Assembly: GCA_945871915.1 (NCBI GenBank)
Contig: CAMBXO010000008.1
Coordinates: 1-64,000, forward strand
DNA from: Singulisphaera sp. GP187
GTDB lineage: Bacteria; Planctomycetota; Phycisphaerae; Phycisphaerales; SM1A02
DNA length: 64,000 bases
Reading direction: 5' to 3'
Shown: positions 1-8,571 of the stretch, one piece after another
Layout: every line of letters starts with the position of its first letter
How positions within the stretch are numbered: position 1 is the stretch's first letter
Notes under the pieces: model-generated
Databases searched by the model: none
What the model was told of the DNA's origin: nothing
What the model saw: only the letters and a program-made list of their open reading frames with translations
Program-made: the position numbers and the translations under genes

Positions 1-1271
1 TCGCTCCAGACTGGTGCAAACATCGCCTTGAGGTGGCGATTGTCGACGAGCCGCTGCCAATACACGTAGTACTGGTCGATGTACTGCTCAAAGTTCTGAC
101 AGTTGGCTGCGCGGTAGTACCGCCACGGGTAGCCGCCGAAGAGTTCGTCCCCGCCGCTGCCTGATAGCACGACCTTCACAAACTTGCTTGAAAGTTTTGC
201 GGCGTAGTAGTTCGGGTAACTCTGCCCGACACGTGGCTCTTCCAGATGCATCGCCACGGCAGGCAGTGATCTCTCCATGTCGCCGGCTTTGAGCACCATC
301 TCGTAGTGTTCGGTCTTGAATTTCGCTGACATCGCCTCGGCCTTCGCGCGTTCGTCGAAGGCGAGCTCGATGCCCGAGGCCGAGCTCAAGTCGAATCCGC
401 AAGTAAAGGTCTTCAAGTTCGGGAAGCTTTGTGCGGCGATGGCGGTAATCGACCCGGAGTCCATTCCGCCAGAGAGGTATGCGCCCAGTTCCACGTCGCT
501 CACCAATTGCCGATTGACTGCCTGCCGGAATAGCCTGTCCAGTTCCTCGATGTACTCCTCCCGTCGCGCGGGTCGCTCCGGTTCGCGGAAGCGGTAGTCC
601 CAATAGCGATGCAGGGACGGTCGCGCGCCCTCTTCGGCTTTCAGTGTGAGGTAGTGTCCGGCTGGGAGAATCCGGATGTCTTGGAGCAGCGTTTGGTCGG
701 TGAAGATGTTCTGGAAGGTGAAGTACTCAAGCAGCGCCGGCTTATTGAGCACGCGGCGAAATTCAGGCTGCGCCGTAATTGCCTTCTGCTCTGATCCGAA
801 TGCGAATCGACCAACCTGTTCGCCGTAGTAGATCGGCTTGATGCCGTATCGGTCGCGTGCCAGCAACAGCGTGTGCTCGCGCCGGTCCCACAGCGCGAGC
901 GCGAACATTCCATTGAACTTGAGCAGTGCATCGGTGCCCCAACGCGCCAGTGCGTACAGCACGACCTCGCTGTCCGTCTTGCTCCGAAACTGGACCCCCT
1001 CAGCCTCGAGCTCGCCCCGAAGTTCGCGGTAGTTGTAGATTTCTCCGTTGTAGCTGAGCACCCAACGGTCGTCCGCGGTCACCATCGGTTGCTGTCCAGC
1101 GGGAGAGAGATCAAGGATCGCCAGCCGCCGATGTCCGAGTCCCACATTTCTCTCAATCCATTGGCCCTCGCCGTCGGGACCGCGGTGTGCAATGGCATCA
1201 GTCATGCGTTTGAGCACGACGGGTGACACCGGTTCACCGCTTAGGTGGACGACTCCGGCAACACCACACAT
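1..1271 (-). CDS. asnB: AsnB-type glutamine-hydrolysing amidotransferase (3' end outside window)
   Basis: Asparagine synthetase family amidotransferase, cut by the window edge; about 423 residues are present. The ATG at 1271 gives MCGVAGVV, placing Cys2 as the class II glutaminase nucleophile after Met removal. The Ntn glutaminase shows HRGPDGEG and SYNGEIYNY; the synthetase domain shows the PP-loop LSGGMDSGS and GSGGDELFGGYPW. It starts 4 nt after the aminotransferase stop and is the last gene of a minus-strand run. Family activity is Asp to Asn with Gln and ATP, but AsnB homologues in polysaccharide clusters can amidate uronic acids, and the neighbouring diacetamido-uronate genes make that a reasonable inference here. 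Confidence 0.93.
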   Translation of the reverse strand, partial: MCGVAGVVHLSGEPVSPVVLKRMTDAIAHRGPDGEGQWIERNVGLGHRRLAILDLSPAGQQPMVTADDRWVLSYNGEIYNYRELRGELEAEGVQFRSKTDSEVVLYALARWGTDALLKFNGMFALALWDRREHTLLLARDRYGIKPIYYGEQVGRFAFGSEQKAITAQPEFRRVLNKPALLEYFTFQNIFTDQTLLQDIRILPAGHYLTLKAEEGARPSLHRYWDYRFREPERPARREEYIEELDRLFRQAVNRQLVSDVELGAYLSGGMDSGSITAIAAQSFPNLKTFTCGFDLSSASGIELAFDERAKAEAMSAKFKTEHYEMVLKAGDMERSLPAVAMHLEEPRVGQSYPNYYAAKLSSKFVKVVLSGSGGDELFGGYPWRYYRAANCQNFEQYIDQYYVYWQRLVDNRHLKAMFAPVWS

Positions 1272-1275
1272 GAGC

Positions 1276-2463
1276 TCAGCCGATCGCCTTCAGGCACGCA
1301 ACCACATGCCGGTAGTCGACCTCATCCATTCGATTATGGAGTGGGATGGCCATCGTGTTAAGGTCGCAGGCCATTGCGCCAGGAAAATCGGTCGGCTTAT
1401 GACCGTTGCGTTTCGCGTAATACCCCAACATGTGAACCGCGTGCGTGCCTGGGCGGGTGGCCACTCCAGCTGACTGCAGTAACTCCATGATCTGGTTGCG
1501 AGTGGTCGGTGCCTTCTCAGGATCCACAAAAGTCACGAAGGCCTGCCATGCATGGCCGCCATCGTTAGGTCGCTGCGGCATACGCAGCCACGGGATGTCC
1601 GAGAGTTCCTTCATGTACCAACGAGCCCACTTGTCACGCTCAGCGATGAATCGATCCAGTTTTGCCAACTGCACGAGACCGACAGCTCCCTGCAGATCGG
1701 TCATCCGGTAGTTGAACCCAAGCAAGTTGAATTCGGGCAGCAAGTAAGGCGTCGGTCCTCGATGGCGATGTTCTTCCGAGACTGATGCGCCGTGATTTCG
1801 CAGGGAATTGGCGATTTCCGCAACGCGATCGTTGTTCGTTGTAAGCATTCCCCCTTCGCCGGTCGTGATCGACTTCCGTGGGTGGAACGAGAAAACGCCG
1901 CAGGTACCGAGTCCACCGGCGGGCCTTCCACTGTACGAAGCGCCGGCCGCGCAAGCGCAATCCTCGACGATGTGCACGTGACCGGGAACCGCGTGTCGAA
2001 TCGCGTCCATGTTGGCACACAGACCAAACAAGTGAACGGGAATCACAGCCTTCGTTCGAGAGGTGACTCGCTTCGCAAGGTCGCGTGGGCAAATGTTGTT
2101 CGTCACAGGGTCAACGTCCGCCAACACCGGAGTGGCTCCGCAGTACACGACTACATTTGCCGTGGCCACCCAAGTAAACGCTGGAACAATGACCTCATCA
2201 CCTGGACCAATTCCAAGGGCCGCAAGCGCAAGATGCAAACCAGTGGTGCAACTCGTCACAGCCAGCGCATGCTTGACCTCGTGTCGGTTGGCAAATTTCC
2301 GCTCGAACTCGGCGACCTTCGGTCCCTGAGTGAGCCACCCGTTCATCAAGGGTGCGCGCACTGCCTGCCACTCCTCCTCCCCAGTCGACGGAAGCGATAT
2401 CTGGACAGGCCGATGTGCTGGCATTGCGAATGGGCGATCAGTGGCCACTCTGTTCGTGCTCAT
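1276..2463 (-). CDS. DegT/DnrJ/EryC1/StrS sugar aminotransferase (WbpE-like role)
   Basis: 395-residue PLP-dependent nucleotide-sugar aminotransferase. Visible family blocks are GWLTQGPKVAEFE, TSCTTGLHLAL, VPAFTWVATANVV, VEDCACAAGA and FHPRKSITTGEGGM, where the Lys forms the Schiff base. It transfers an amino group, normally from glutamate, onto a keto-sugar nucleotide in the cytoplasm. The ATG at 2463 overlaps the TGA of the upstream epimerase gene (ATGA), which fixes the start and implies translational coupling. With WlbA/WbpB and WbpD homologues at 5.9-7.6 kb, the likely substrate is the 3-keto intermediate of UDP-2,3-diacetamido-glucuronate synthesis; sequence alone cannot exclude another keto-sugar. 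Confidence 0.92.
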   Translation of the reverse strand: MSTNRVATDRPFAMPAHRPVQISLPSTGEEEWQAVRAPLMNGWLTQGPKVAEFERKFANRHEVKHALAVTSCTTGLHLALAALGIGPGDEVIVPAFTWVATANVVVYCGATPVLADVDPVTNNICPRDLAKRVTSRTKAVIPVHLFGLCANMDAIRHAVPGHVHIVEDCACAAGASYSGRPAGGLGTCGVFSFHPRKSITTGEGGMLTTNNDRVAEIANSLRNHGASVSEEHRHRGPTPYLLPEFNLLGFNYRMTDLQGAVGLVQLAKLDRFIAERDKWARWYMKELSDIPWLRMPQRPNDGGHAWQAFVTFVDPEKAPTTRNQIMELLQSAGVATRPGTHAVHMLGYYAKRNGHKPTDFPGAMACDLNTMAIPLHNRMDEVDYRHVVACLKAIG

Positions 2464-3461
2464 GCGGGCAACCCTACAGCCCGTCGGCGCGCATCCACCT
2501 CCGCCTTATGCCGATTGCGCCAATCAATAAGTCGCTGCAGGCCATCCTCAAGACCGATCTCTGAAGTAAAGCCGATGTCCTTTGTTGCAAGTTTGGGACA
2601 GCCGATTCGATTGCGCACAAGCGTTGCCTGACTCTTCGGCGCATATTGGATGGGCTTGTCGCTGCCTGTGAGTTCCACCAACATTTCAGCGAGCTGTTTG
2701 AGCGATGTGCGCTTCCCTGTGCCGACGTTGTAGAAACGGTCGGTCGCCTCGCCTTTCATGGCGCACACATTGGCCTTCGCGCAATCTTCAACCGCCACGA
2801 AATCGAACGCCTCCGAGCCGTCCCCCATGATCGTCGGACTCTCGCCGCGGTCGATCGCATCGAGCATCTTCATGATCACGGCGATATAGGCCCCGTGATA
2901 ATCCTGCCTCGGGCCGTAGACATTCATGTAGCGCAGTCCGACATAGTCGAGCTTGTAGCGATGGTGGTATGCCCGGAGCATCGCCTCGCCACAGATTTTT
3001 GTGGCACCGTAGAAGTTCTTGTTGTTGAAGGGATGTTCCTCGTCCATCGGCTCACGAACCGCGTCGCCATACACCGATGCCGAGGAAGAGTAGACAAGCC
3101 GTTTAATCCCCTTCCGCACGCACGCCTCCATTACATGAAAGGTGCCCTTCACATTGACTTCAAACGCGGAGCGCGGGAACTCATGGCATTGAAGCAACCA
3201 CAGGGCTGCAAAGTGGAATACTCCGTCCGCACCCTCAAGCGCGGCCTCCAGAATGTCCGGCTGGGTGATGTCGCCGCCGATGTCGAAGACTCGCACGCGC
3301 GGATCCTGCAGCGCCTCGGCAAGATTCTCCATACGGCCCCGTACGAAGTTGTCGTAAACGACGATCTCACGAACTGGCTCGTTCAGCAGCTGGTCTACAG
3401 TGTGCGAGCCGATGAGGCCGGCCCCGCCAATGACCACGAGTTTGGTGTCGTTGAGATTCAT
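2460..3461 (-). CDS. NAD-dependent epimerase/dehydratase (extended SDR)
   Basis: 333-residue nucleotide-sugar epimerase or dehydratase. The N-terminal Rossmann motif is VVIGGAGLIGSHTVDQLL. The catalytic triad appears as Ser in YSSSASVYGD and YxxxK in NFYGATKICGE. GLRYMNVYGPRQDYHGAY is the usual GalE/WbpP-like block. The stop overlaps the downstream aminotransferase start by 4 nt, and the ATG at 3461 directly abuts the stop of the upstream hydrolase gene, so it sits inside a tight operon. Most similar in pattern to UDP-glucose/UDP-GlcNAc 4-epimerases; exact substrate unknown. Confidence 0.92.
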   Translation of the reverse strand: MNLNDTKLVVIGGAGLIGSHTVDQLLNEPVREIVVYDNFVRGRMENLAEALQDPRVRVFDIGGDITQPDILEAALEGADGVFHFAALWLLQCHEFPRSAFEVNVKGTFHVMEACVRKGIKRLVYSSSASVYGDAVREPMDEEHPFNNKNFYGATKICGEAMLRAYHHRYKLDYVGLRYMNVYGPRQDYHGAYIAVIMKMLDAIDRGESPTIMGDGSEAFDFVAVEDCAKANVCAMKGEATDRFYNVGTGKRTSLKQLAEMLVELTGSDKPIQYAPKSQATLVRNRIGCPKLATKDIGFTSEIGLEDGLQRLIDWRNRHKAEVDARRRAVGLPA

Positions 3462-4646
3462 TCACTCGTCCTTTCGGGATTCTATTGACTTGGATAGCCA
3501 CTGAGCGATCTCCTCGCGAGGAAAGGCGTGTCCGCCGTTATGGATCACGACTGTTGCCAGCTTGTTACTTTCAAGCAGGCGCTTGGTTGGGCCGTCGTTG
3601 GCTTCAATTCGGTATGTGGCGGTCTCGCCCCGGCCCCAAGAGAAGAGCCACTCTGTCGGCGAATCCCTGAGTGCCTCAATCAGCCCCGGACCCTCGTTGA
3701 GCCGAGAAAACTGCGCGACCCCAATGAGCTGATTGTGCTCTGACCAATCTGCATCGCCAATGAGCACAGAGCAACCCGACGCAACAATGGCTCGATCCGG
3801 TCGGCTTTGAAGCGCATTGAGCATTGCGGCAGCTCCACCTTGGCTCAAGCCAGCGACGAGTGTTGAGCTGAAGCAGCCCCGCATCCACTTCATAAAGGCC
3901 AGACTCTGAACGAGGTAGCTAACCGAATATGAGCCATCCCGATTGAGGTGCCAGTTCCAGATAAAATTGCCATGAAGCTTCTTGCCATGACCATCGTGCA
4001 ATGCAAGCAAGTCCTCATTGGGCTTGATCAGTGTGAAGACTCTTCCGTTGATTGGAATCAGCGCCGGCAGAATGCCGTAGTGGTAGTTTTCTGGGTCTCC
4101 CGACGCAATCGGCAGCGACTGATTGACTCCCGACCCAGGGACAATCAGGGTCGCCCAGTTCCTCGCGGGGCAGATCTCGGGTATGCGTCCATATGCGAAC
4201 GCCTCATGTTCGTTGCCTTGGTGGTGGAACCGCACGCGGACCACTGGTTGCGAACCCGCTTCCCGCGTGAGTTGCGTTGCATCGATCACAGTTAGGTCTG
4301 CGTAGGCGGTCTCGAACCCATCCTGATGCATGAAGATCCGCTGATTTGCCTCGCGAATTCCCTCAAGAGACTTGATCGGTGGGTAGTAGAGACCGATCTC
4401 GTTCACCGGATCCATGAACGCAAGGTCGAGGAGTTCCCGCTCGCCGCGGTACTCCGGCTGACGTGATGCAGGCAACCAGGTTTGCAGAGACCGCTTTAGG
4501 GTCTGAATCGCGTGGAGCGGTGGCCACTTGTAGAACACGACTCCGACACCCAGAAGAAAGGCTCCGATCAGCAGAACGCTAGAAGCGGCAAGCAGCCTCA
4601 GGATGGCAGCCGAGCGGAAGATCGTTGCTCGTGTTGGCGGGTGCAA
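3462..4646 (-). CDS. Membrane-anchored alpha/beta hydrolase-like protein
   Basis: 394 residues of no named family that I recognise. Residues about 13-40 form one hydrophobic segment (LLAASSVLLIGAFLLGVG), so the rest is probably periplasmic. The C-terminal half looks like an alpha/beta hydrolase: a nucleophile elbow AGLSQGGAAAM (GxSxG) and a late His in IHNGGHAFP. The start is a TTG at 4646; an in-frame stop (that of the oxidase gene) lies just upstream and no ATG or GTG is available earlier. It sits 39 nt after the oxidase gene and abuts the epimerase gene, so it belongs to the glycan operon; de-acylation or another surface-glycan modification is a guess. Confidence 0.8.
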   Translation of the reverse strand: MHPPTRATIFRSAAILRLLAASSVLLIGAFLLGVGVVFYKWPPLHAIQTLKRSLQTWLPASRQPEYRGERELLDLAFMDPVNEIGLYYPPIKSLEGIREANQRIFMHQDGFETAYADLTVIDATQLTREAGSQPVVRVRFHHQGNEHEAFAYGRIPEICPARNWATLIVPGSGVNQSLPIASGDPENYHYGILPALIPINGRVFTLIKPNEDLLALHDGHGKKLHGNFIWNWHLNRDGSYSVSYLVQSLAFMKWMRGCFSSTLVAGLSQGGAAAMLNALQSRPDRAIVASGCSVLIGDADWSEHNQLIGVAQFSRLNEGPGLIEALRDSPTEWLFSWGRGETATYRIEANDGPTKRLLESNKLATVVIHNGGHAFPREEIAQWLSKSIESRKDE

Positions 4647-4685
4647 ATTCTCGGTGTCTCGCGGGTACGGAACAGTAAAGAAAAC

Positions 4686-5891
4686 TCACGTCTCAATGTA
4701 GCTGTCACACACAAACTTGGCGAACGGCATGGAGCAGGTCCATGCGGGGCTAATGGTGTTCAGAACATGGACCGAGGCCGGTCCCTTTTCCACGAGAAAG
4801 TCATTTACCAATCGACCGGACGCAGAATCGTACAACTGCGCACGCATTCCAATCTTGTTGCAAGGCAGCAGGTGTTCTGGGCGCACTGCGGGGACCAGCC
4901 GCTGCACCGCCGTTGCAAATCGCCGCTTGAAAAGCTTGCCGGTTTCAACCATTGCCAGTCGCCTGAAACCATTGGTGTTTCTCACGAACTGGGACGCGGA
5001 CGCGCCGAGGATGCGGATCGCATCACTCGCCCGCACCCCGGCTAGGCCTTTGTAGTTCTCCCGCCCGAACGCCGGAATCGCCGTAGGACCGAGATACACC
5101 GCGCCGTCCGTTGCGGTCGTGGTATGCACGCCCAAAAACGGCATGCGTAGATCTGGCACGGGGTACACCAAGTGGTTCAGTCGAATACCCGCGACTGGAT
5201 CAAGCTTCCAGTAGAGGCCCTTGAAGGGCAGGATGTGCAGATTTTTCGCAATGCCAAAAGCGTGCGCCACGGTGTCCGCGTGCAGCCCCGCTGCGTTGAT
5301 CAGCAATCGGTACTTGGCAATAACGCCAGCGTTGTTCGTGACACGCCGTTCCGCGGGCTCGAATCGGACGGCACGCCAGCCCATGCAGAGCTCAATTTGC
5401 TGCGCCGTGCAGTCTTGTGCGAGCGATCGCATGACTGCGTGCGGACTGCAGACCGCGGTGACTGGCACCAGCAACGCGCGGCCCGAGGCGGAGCGAGCCG
5501 CAGGTTCCTCGGCAGCCAACTCCTCGGCGGTCAACATTCGGGCGTCAACGCCATTCTGACCCGCGCGCGATGCGAGCAGGTCAAGTTGCAGATCGTCCTC
5601 TGTGCGAGTGGGAACCAGCACCTTGCCCAGCGGCAGCAGAGGAAGATTCCGCGATCGGCAGTAGTCGCGCATGGCCGCTGCGCCAGATGCGCACATCCGT
5701 GCCTTGAGCGACTCGGGTGGGTAGTAGATCCCGCTATGCAGCACGCCACTATTGCGCCCGCTGCCATGCGCCCCAAGAACTGGTTCCGCTTCAACAACAG
5801 TGATCGTTGCGGACGGTAGCCGTGTGCGTAGTGCAAGCGCCAGCGTGAGTCCGATCACTCCACCCCCGATGATGAGGTAGTCGACCTTCAC
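4686..5891 (-). CDS. lhgO: L-2-hydroxyglutarate oxidase family FAD enzyme
   Basis: 401 residues, very close in pattern to bacterial LhgO. It has the FAD-binding LIIGGGVIGLTLA at the N-terminus, NSGVLHSGIYYPPESLKA, NHLVYPVPDLRMPFLGVH and the C-terminal RLVNDFLVEKGP. LhgO oxidises L-2-hydroxyglutarate to 2-oxoglutarate and passes electrons to the quinone pool at the membrane. The open frame runs on to 6212, but that extension lies inside the divergent wlbA gene; the GTG at 5891, preceded by AGG, starts just before the FAD motif and is chosen. The gene is 61 bp from wlbA, whose family makes 2-hydroxyglutarate, a probable functional link (see findings). Confidence 0.9.
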   Translation of the reverse strand: MKVDYLIIGGGVIGLTLALALRTRLPSATITVVEAEPVLGAHGSGRNSGVLHSGIYYPPESLKARMCASGAAAMRDYCRSRNLPLLPLGKVLVPTRTEDDLQLDLLASRAGQNGVDARMLTAEELAAEEPAARSASGRALLVPVTAVCSPHAVMRSLAQDCTAQQIELCMGWRAVRFEPAERRVTNNAGVIAKYRLLINAAGLHADTVAHAFGIAKNLHILPFKGLYWKLDPVAGIRLNHLVYPVPDLRMPFLGVHTTTATDGAVYLGPTAIPAFGRENYKGLAGVRASDAIRILGASASQFVRNTNGFRRLAMVETGKLFKRRFATAVQRLVPAVRPEHLLPCNKIGMRAQLYDSASGRLVNDFLVEKGPASVHVLNTISPAWTCSMPFAKFVCDSYIET

Positions 5892-5952
5892 AACCCTGCG
5901 CCCGCCCACGATTCCGATCGCTGTTGCATACCTCCCCGCTATCCTAGGGTCG

Positions 5953-6954
5953 ATGACTCTGCACGATCGCCGAGCTAGGACCTTTGCCCTCACCGGTGTC
6001 GCCGGTTTCATTGCCCCGCGCCACCTGAAGGCGATCAAAGAGACTGGGAATGCTTTGGTTGCCGCAGCGGACCCGAACGACTCGGTCGGCGTGATGGATT
6101 CGTACTTCCCAGAGGCTGATTTCTTCACGGAAGTCGAACGTTTTGACCGCCATCTCGACAAGCTGCGCCGCGACGGTCGAGGCGTTGACTTCGTCTCAAT
6201 CTGCTCGCCCAATTACCTGCACGACGCGCACATTCGCATGGCTTTGCGCAATGGCGCGCACGCGATCTGCGAGAAGCCGATCGTCCTGAACCCCTGGAAT
6301 GTCGACGCACTCTCGGAGATCGAGTCGGAAACGGGTCGCCGCGTCTACACAATTCTCCAGCTTCGCCATCACCCAGCAATCATTGCCCTCCGCGACCGCT
6401 ACTCGCGCGGAGTGATGGGCGCTGCCGGAACCGCAACGGTGGCCTCCCCCATCGACATCGACGTGACCTACATCACCTCACGCGGCAAGTGGTACCACCG
6501 CAGTTGGAAGGGCAATCTTGAAAAGTCAGGCGGCATCGCCACCAACATCGGCATTCACTTCTTCGACATGCTCGGATGGATTTTCGGCGGGGTGCGCGCG
6601 TCAATCGTTCATCGTCGCCAAGACGATTGCGCTGCTGGCGTCCTTGAACTCGAACGCGCGCGAGTGCGCTGGTTCCTCTCAGTCAACAACGACCACCTTC
6701 CCGAGGCTCAACGTGTGAAGGGGCAGCGCACCTATCGCTCGATCACAATTGCTGGGGAAGAACTGGAGTTCAGCGACGGATTCACAGACCTTCACACTGT
6801 CAGTTACCGCGAAATCCTTGAAAGTCGCGGCTACGGACTTCTTGACGCGAAACCATCCGTCGAAATGGTGCAAGCGATCCGCCAAGCTCCACTCTCCCCT
6901 CTCACCGGCGACTACCACCCGCTGTGTCAGCAGGTCGAGGCGGTGACACGATGA
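5953..6954 (+). CDS. wlbA: UDP-N-acetyl-2-amino-2-deoxyglucuronate 3-dehydrogenase (WlbA/WbpB family)
   Basis: 333-residue Gfo/Idh/MocA oxidoreductase. The N-terminal Rossmann fold carries [28 protein letters not shown] holds the family Lys; the second domain has [13 protein letters not shown] and [16 protein letters not shown], blocks characteristic of WlbA/WbpB rather than generic Gfo/Idh members. The family oxidises C3 of UDP-GlcNAcA with tightly held NAD, which is regenerated by reducing 2-oxoglutarate. ATG at 5953; its TGA overlaps the ATG of the acetyltransferase gene (ATGA), so the two are coupled. A UDP-GlcNAc 6-dehydrogenase (WbpA) is not in the window. Confidence 0.92.
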   Translation: MTLHDRRARTFALTGVAGFIAPRHLKAIKETGNALVAAADPNDSVGVMDSYFPEADFFTEVERFDRHLDKLRRDGRGVDFVSICSPNYLHDAHIRMALRNGAHAICEKPIVLNPWNVDALSEIESETGRRVYTILQLRHHPAIIALRDRYSRGVMGAAGTATVASPIDIDVTYITSRGKWYHRSWKGNLEKSGGIATNIGIHFFDMLGWIFGGVRASIVHRRQDDCAAGVLELERARVRWFLSVNNDHLPEAQRVKGQRTYRSITIAGEELEFSDGFTDLHTVSYREILESRGYGLLDAKPSVEMVQAIRQAPLSPLTGDYHPLCQQVEAVTR

Positions 6955-7553
6955 CTCACGCATCACCCACGACTCTCGCCCCCGCCGTCATCCACCCATC
7001 CGCCATCGTCGACGCCGGCGCGCAGATCGGCGTGGGTTCACGAGTGTGGCACTTCGTGCATGTCTGCAGCGGCGCGAGAATTGGTGAACGCTGCTCGCTC
7101 GGGCAAAATGTGTTTGTCGGAAACCGCGTCACGATTGGAAACAATGTCAAGATCCAGAACAATGTGAGCGTCTACGACAATGTAACGCTTGAAGACGATG
7201 TGTTCTGCGGACCGAGCATGGTGTTCACCAATGTTTACAACCCGCGTTCTGCCGTCACTCGCAAGGATGAGTATCGCGACACGCTTGTCAGGCGAGGCGC
7301 CACGCTTGGTGCCAATTGCACCGTTGTCTGCGGAATCACTATTGGCGAGCATGCGTTCGTCGCCGCCGGCGCCGTTGTCAACCGTGATGTCAAGCCATTT
7401 GCGTTGATGGCTGGCGTTCCGGCAAAACAGATCGGTTGGATGAGTTCGTTTGGAGAGCGGGTTGCACTACCGCTGACAGGAAGTGGCCAGTGGAAGTGTC
7501 CGAACACGGGAGCGATTTACTCGTTGTCAAGCGGGCAATTAAGCCGAAGTTGA
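6951..7553 (+). CDS. wbpD: WbpD-like hexapeptide-repeat N-acetyltransferase
   Basis: 200-residue left-handed beta-helix acyltransferase. Hexapeptide turns run through [45 protein letters not shown] and [27 protein letters not shown], followed by the typical [10 protein letters not shown]. The block around [17 protein letters not shown] is shared with WbpD/WlbB enzymes, which N-acetylate the 3-amino sugar of UDP-GlcNAc(3NH2)A using acetyl-CoA. The ATG at 6951 overlaps the wlbA stop; an earlier in-frame ATG at 6924 lies inside wlbA and is not needed. The last ~25 residues ([13 protein letters not shown]) look like a short zinc-ribbon-like tail common in this family. Confidence 0.9.
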   Translation: MTHASPTTLAPAVIHPSAIVDAGAQIGVGSRVWHFVHVCSGARIGERCSLGQNVFVGNRVTIGNNVKIQNNVSVYDNVTLEDDVFCGPSMVFTNVYNPRSAVTRKDEYRDTLVRRGATLGANCTVVCGITIGEHAFVAAGAVVNRDVKPFALMAGVPAKQIGWMSSFGERVALPLTGSGQWKCPNTGAIYSLSSGQLSRS

Positions 7554-7623
7554 CCGCCGCCGGGAAATCACGTTGGGCCGCAATGGTGTGGATGACATCC
7601 GAGTGCATCGCACAGGGCAATTT

Positions 7624-8397
7624 TCACGGGACAGGTTTCGTCGCGTTCGAGATTGGCCTGAGCCCCGACTGCTTCCAGAACTTGCCCTGCGCTCGGCTAG
7701 CCGCCGCGAAGAAACCATACTTGCCGTCGAGGAAGCCCAATCGAAGCACATAGAAATTGAGAAAGGTGATCCAACTGGCAACGAGCGACCGAATCATGGA
7801 CGGCCGCTCTCCGACGCGCGATGACGCCTCCCGTGCCATCACCGCATAACGCCCCTGCTTTTCCAAGACATCCTGAAGTGACGCCCTCGCGTGATGAAAC
7901 ATCGGCTCGTGAATGCTGCCGACCCTGCCGGACACCAGAAGTTGTTCGTGCACTCGGTCCGGGCTGAATCGGCAATGAGTTCGCCGAGCAAGTCGAACGA
8001 CCTCATCGCCGCCCCATCCGCCAAATCGAAGTTCGACACCGAGGAAAAAATTGAGTCGGCGGATTCTGTAGCCGACAAACCCGTTGGGGTCGTCGCCGGC
8101 AATGGTTTTTTGAATGGCCGCTCGAAGTTCGCCGCTGATGACCTCGTCCGCATCAATCGACAAGATCCAGTCGTGCGTTGCCAAGTCAAGAGATCGCTGC
8201 TTTTGCACACCGAATCCGGGCCACTCAGCGGCGATCGAAACCCTGCAACCGTGCCGCTGTGCCAGCTCAACCGTGCCGTCCGTACTCCCGCTGTCGACCA
8301 CAATTATCTCATTACAAAATGCAACACTCTCAAGGCACGGACCGAGTCGGTGCGCCTCGTTCTTGGTGATGATGACTGCAGAAAGTCCGGGCTTCAC
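7624..8397 (-). CDS. Family 2 glycosyltransferase (WaaE/KdtX-like)
   Basis: 257-residue GT-A fold glycosyltransferase. Motifs are SAVIITKNEAHRLGPCLESV, VVDSGSTDGT and the DxD-like SIDADEV, followed by RVHEQLLVSG and a C-terminal hydrophobic stretch (SWITFLNFYVLRLGFLDGKYG) that may hold it at the membrane. The pattern resembles the lipopolysaccharide-core glucosyltransferases WaaE/KdtX. The start is GTG at 8397 with GAGG 5 nt upstream. It converges on wbpD with a 70-bp gap, so it closes the glycan cluster on the opposite strand. Confidence 0.88.
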   Translation of the reverse strand: MKPGLSAVIITKNEAHRLGPCLESVAFCNEIIVVDSGSTDGTVELAQRHGCRVSIAAEWPGFGVQKQRSLDLATHDWILSIDADEVISGELRAAIQKTIAGDDPNGFVGYRIRRLNFFLGVELRFGGWGGDEVVRLARRTHCRFSPDRVHEQLLVSGRVGSIHEPMFHHARASLQDVLEKQGRYAVMAREASSRVGERPSMIRSLVASWITFLNFYVLRLGFLDGKYGFFAAASRAQGKFWKQSGLRPISNATKPVP

Positions 8398-8571
8398 CTA
8401 CGCCTCACTTCCTCGGTAGCAAACCCAACCAATACTTTCGATTGAATTCAAATCGCGCCCTCTATGAGAGAATGAAGCGTTCGCTCTTCCGCACACACCA
8501 ACTTCTGAAACTCGTCCTCAGAATGAGAGTGTATCCGGCACGCGCCATGCCCTTGGGCACCTCGGGTTTCT

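Noticed and set aside
5892-6212. 107-codon N-terminal extension of the LhgO-like protein
   Set aside because: It lies in the divergent wlbA coding sequence and precedes the FAD motif without any family similarity.
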